Source: Halichondria panicea
Taxonomy: Eukaryota; Porifera; Demospongiae; Suberitida; Halichondriidae
Length of the DNA stretch: 64,000 nt
Reading direction: 5' to 3'
NCBI RefSeq assembly: GCF_963675165.1
Contig: NC_087379.1
Location: 6,596,839-6,660,838 of the forward strand
Part shown: positions 62,024 through 64,000 of the stretch, piece by piece
Layout: the number at the start of each line of letters is the position of its first letter
Numbering within the stretch: position 1 is the stretch's first letter
Made by a program: the position numbers and the translations under genes
The notes under the pieces: model-generated
The model's input: the letters and a program-made list of their open reading frames with translations, nothing else
What the model was told of the DNA's origin: nothing
Databases searched by the model: none

Positions 62024-62730
62024 GGGGGGTGGGCACATGTAACAGTATTCATGCTTGTTTGGGTGTGTGTAATATTGAAACTGTAGTTTGCACTCCATAC
62101 AGTTAATGGACAGTATTGAGCTTATGATCTTAAATTGTCAAAATAGCAAAATACTCGTAAAAAAGAATGTTTATTCGATGTACATATAATAATGTATGCA
62201 CTATTTAATTATTCGGCACAATAAACTAAAACACCATCATGATCATGCAGTGTGTGCATTATTGAGGTATGGACTCACATGTGATTCAGTAGCTTCTTCA
62301 AGGAGCTTTATTGTTGAAGGGTTAGAGTAATGTGAACTCTTGGCCTCCATCAGAGCAGTCTGTCCACGCTGTGATGATGATCATATGAAGGGATGAGATG
62401 TACATTGTAAGAGGTAAAGTGGTGTAATGCGTATGACATGTACTTTGCTGACAGAGCAATACTGGCAACGGTAATTGCATATTAAGAGGTCGGGTATTTC
62501 TGTTTAGGTACAAATGACAGCTCTGTTCAGTCATTAACTAGTGTAAGAGGTATAGGTGTACAGTACATGTAAAGCTGTTTGTTAAGTATAACTATGCAAC
62601 TATATGTACTCTATAAAGTGCATGTGCTCACATTATCAGTGCAGAAAGGGGAAGCCCCTGATGAGAGAAGCTCCTTCACAGTATCTTCACGTCCCCAGTA
62701 GGCTGCTACCATGAGTGGAGTGTCCCCATC
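58732..62730 (-). CDS. Unit D: ankyrin-ZU5-helical-death-domain protein (5' end beyond window)
   Basis: Exons in transcript order within the window: 62632-62730 (ankyrin), 62279-62368 (last ankyrin-like), linkers 61899-61960 and 61784-61842, ZU5 61234-61725, UPA-like 61059-61171, 60844-61008 and 60569-60790, helical 60061-60170, 59802-60004 and 59637-59774, death domain 58732-59054. They sum to 2076 nt (691 aa and a stop), in frame. The helical and death exons are B-like, while the UPA-like exons are A/C-like, so the gene is a mosaic. Confidence 0.82.
60061..60170 (-). CDS. Unit D first helical exon (B-type)
   Basis: SQLGSTVETVLSLMEKMTTA as in unit B. Confidence 0.75.
60569..61842 (-). CDS. 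Unit D linker, ZU5 and UPA-like exons (A/C-type)
   Basis: Linker 61784-61842; ZU5 61234-61725 (FDNGVQVTIPANAVPAGTS); 61059-61171; 60844-61008 (VIIPRDYPNVSREAADRTT, as in unit A); 60569-60790 (PEVEKFRPEDLHNYPP). Confidence 0.8.
61965..62022. repeat. (TG)n microsatellite at a splice acceptor
   Basis: About 55 bp, same site as in A, B and C. Confidence 0.95.
62279..62368 (-). CDS. Unit D last ankyrin-like exon
   Basis: RGQTALMEAKSSHYSN, then STIKLLEEATESH, 90 nt. Confidence 0.75.
62632..62730 (-). CDS. Unit D ankyrin exon (DGDTPLMVAAYWGRED)
   Basis: 99 nt, phase 0, ends ELLSSGASPFCTDN; the most upstream exon of D in the window. Confidence 0.8.
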
Positions 62731-62992
62731 CTGCAAGAGTGGAGACAGTGACAACATAATATGAATGTACATTGAACAATACAGACATTCACTGCTCTAC
62801 ATTTCCAACCACATCCTACAGTGAGAACACAAGCATAACAGTCATACGTATTAAGCCAGCTAGTACAGTACATGTAAATAAACCGGCTAGTACGTCAGTT
62901 TAAAGCACTAAAATCCACAGGGAAATGTAATTGTCAGCACATGTAAGTTCATAATACATTGTACAGTACATCTACAACTGCATGTATATACT

Positions 62993-63586
62993 TAGCCTCG
63001 TTCTCCCAGGCCGAGTTGTCTCTAAAATAATGCTAGGACATCAACTAGGCCTGAGATAGATTGTATCTGGTATAATTATTGTTATAATTATTGTCCATAA
63101 TGAAAATACAGCTAGAGAAAATTAATGACAAAGAAATATGATATTAGCCCGAGTGCACGTGTCATAACTAGTTTATAACCCTAGCAACACAAAATACACC
63201 TATGCTATATGTCCAGGTAGATCGAGCTAATGGCTTCCAAGTTCATTGTCTGCAGCAACTGGTAGCACAGTAGGGAACCACACAAAATGTCCCTTCCTTC
63301 ACACTGGAGTTGATAGCTTGGACCTGACGCTCATTGAGGGGGGCCTCTTGTTTGACACAACTTGATAGCTACCACCTAGATCTAATACCTAGTTAGCTAG
63401 TTAGCTAGGTTAGCTTTCTTCAAGAGATGATTTGTAACACGGAGCTATATTTGTGATGACGGCAGCTTTTACAGAGAAATCATTGAATCCTAACGAATTG
63501 AAACCACGCCGATATGCAATCTTCCCCAGGCCTAGTTGCACTACCTAGCGTCATTTTAGAGACACCTCGGCCTGAGAACGAGGCTA
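62993..63586. mobile_element. TAGCCTCGTTCCCAGGC-family element in unit D
   Basis: Orthologous to 7312-7898. Confidence 0.65.
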
Positions 63587-64000
63587 GTATAATTATACTG
63601 TATAATGTATCACTATATATATTAGATTTTCAAAAATGCCGGTAATACTTAGTGTACAATATGCAAGAAAATGCAGTTTGTTAACTTATAAACACAAATA
63701 AATATATCTTATAGGCAAAACATAATAAGGGTTTTAATTTTTAATTCAAAATGCCGACAACGTCCATAATTGTAAGTACATGCATGGTCACGAACATGCT
63801 GCCTATAGTACGGTGAGGTACACACATAGTAGGCTCGAGGCTACGGAAATTCGTTATAGTTATAACACGGGCACCAGGGATGTATGGAATATATTGCACT
63901 GAAGCACGAGGGCGTAAGCCCCGAGCGCTGAGTGCAATATATATATTCCATGCATCCCGAGTGCACGTGTAATAACTAGTTTATATCCCGAGGGCATAGC
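63587..64000. other. Intron of unit D at the window edge
   Basis: Collinear with 7900-8160 of unit A up to about 63845 and includes a left end like that of the element at 8121; after that it enters a different repeat with an inverted tggaatatattgcact / agtgcaatatatatattcca arrangement. No exon seen. Confidence 0.5.

Overview
The window is eukaryotic and probably from a demosponge (inference; no species can be named). It is AT-rich, has many short GT-AG introns, is full of small inverted-repeat elements and simple repeats, and carries an expanded family of ankyrin/ZU5/death-fold genes of the kind known to be expanded in sponges. There is no sign of bacterial organisation, rRNA, tRNA or CRISPR.

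The main content is a tandem cluster on the minus strand of four paralogous multi-exon genes, here called units A (1010-21953), B (27467-36125), C (48341-56768) and D (58732-62730, 5' end beyond the window). Each reads: short start exon, a row of 99-nt ankyrin-repeat exons, a 84-90-nt final ankyrin-like exon, two linker exons, a large ZU5 exon, three exons that look like a UPA-type region, three helical exons, and one terminal death-fold exon. In A the terminal exon is CARD-like; in B, C and D it is a death domain. I placed splice sites by eye and summed exon lengths: A, B and C each give one uninterrupted frame (1080, 939 and 847 aa) and the visible part of D is also in frame. Every terminal module is entered in phase 1, and the same death-domain exon also closes a protein-kinase gene (42158-44522, 411 aa, RIPK/IRAK-like layout). 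The cluster therefore looks like a set of signalling genes whose last exon is interchangeable and whose ankyrin exons can be added or skipped without breaking frame.

Between the units lie plus-strand genes and debris. 299-486 is the last exon of a PAQR-type receptor. Two selenoprotein K-like genes (25659-26605, damaged; 56956-58021) each lie next to the start exon of a unit, head to head; at the second the two ATGs are only about 190 bp apart, while at the first a 3.6-kb insertion carrying a broken FEN1/PIN-like nuclease gene separates them. 36331-39178 and 46694-47713 hold a frameshifted CARD exon, two broken copies of the 3' end of PA2G4, and the first two exons of a PACC1/TMEM206-like channel joined to one of them. 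40090-41597 is an NmrA-like NAD(P)-binding protein gene with an exact 557-bp tandem duplication of its first half.

Much of the non-coding DNA is repeat. Because four paralogous copies of the same introns are present, several insertions can be dated against empty sites: a TTAA (piggyBac-like) element, a TA element, a hAT-like element, a 9-bp-duplication (Mutator-like) element, and a long-inverted-repeat element. Unit A grew by tandem duplication of a block with three ankyrin exons (offset about 7.57 kb), and unit D is a mosaic of B-like 3' exons and A/C-like 5' exons joined inside a repeat.
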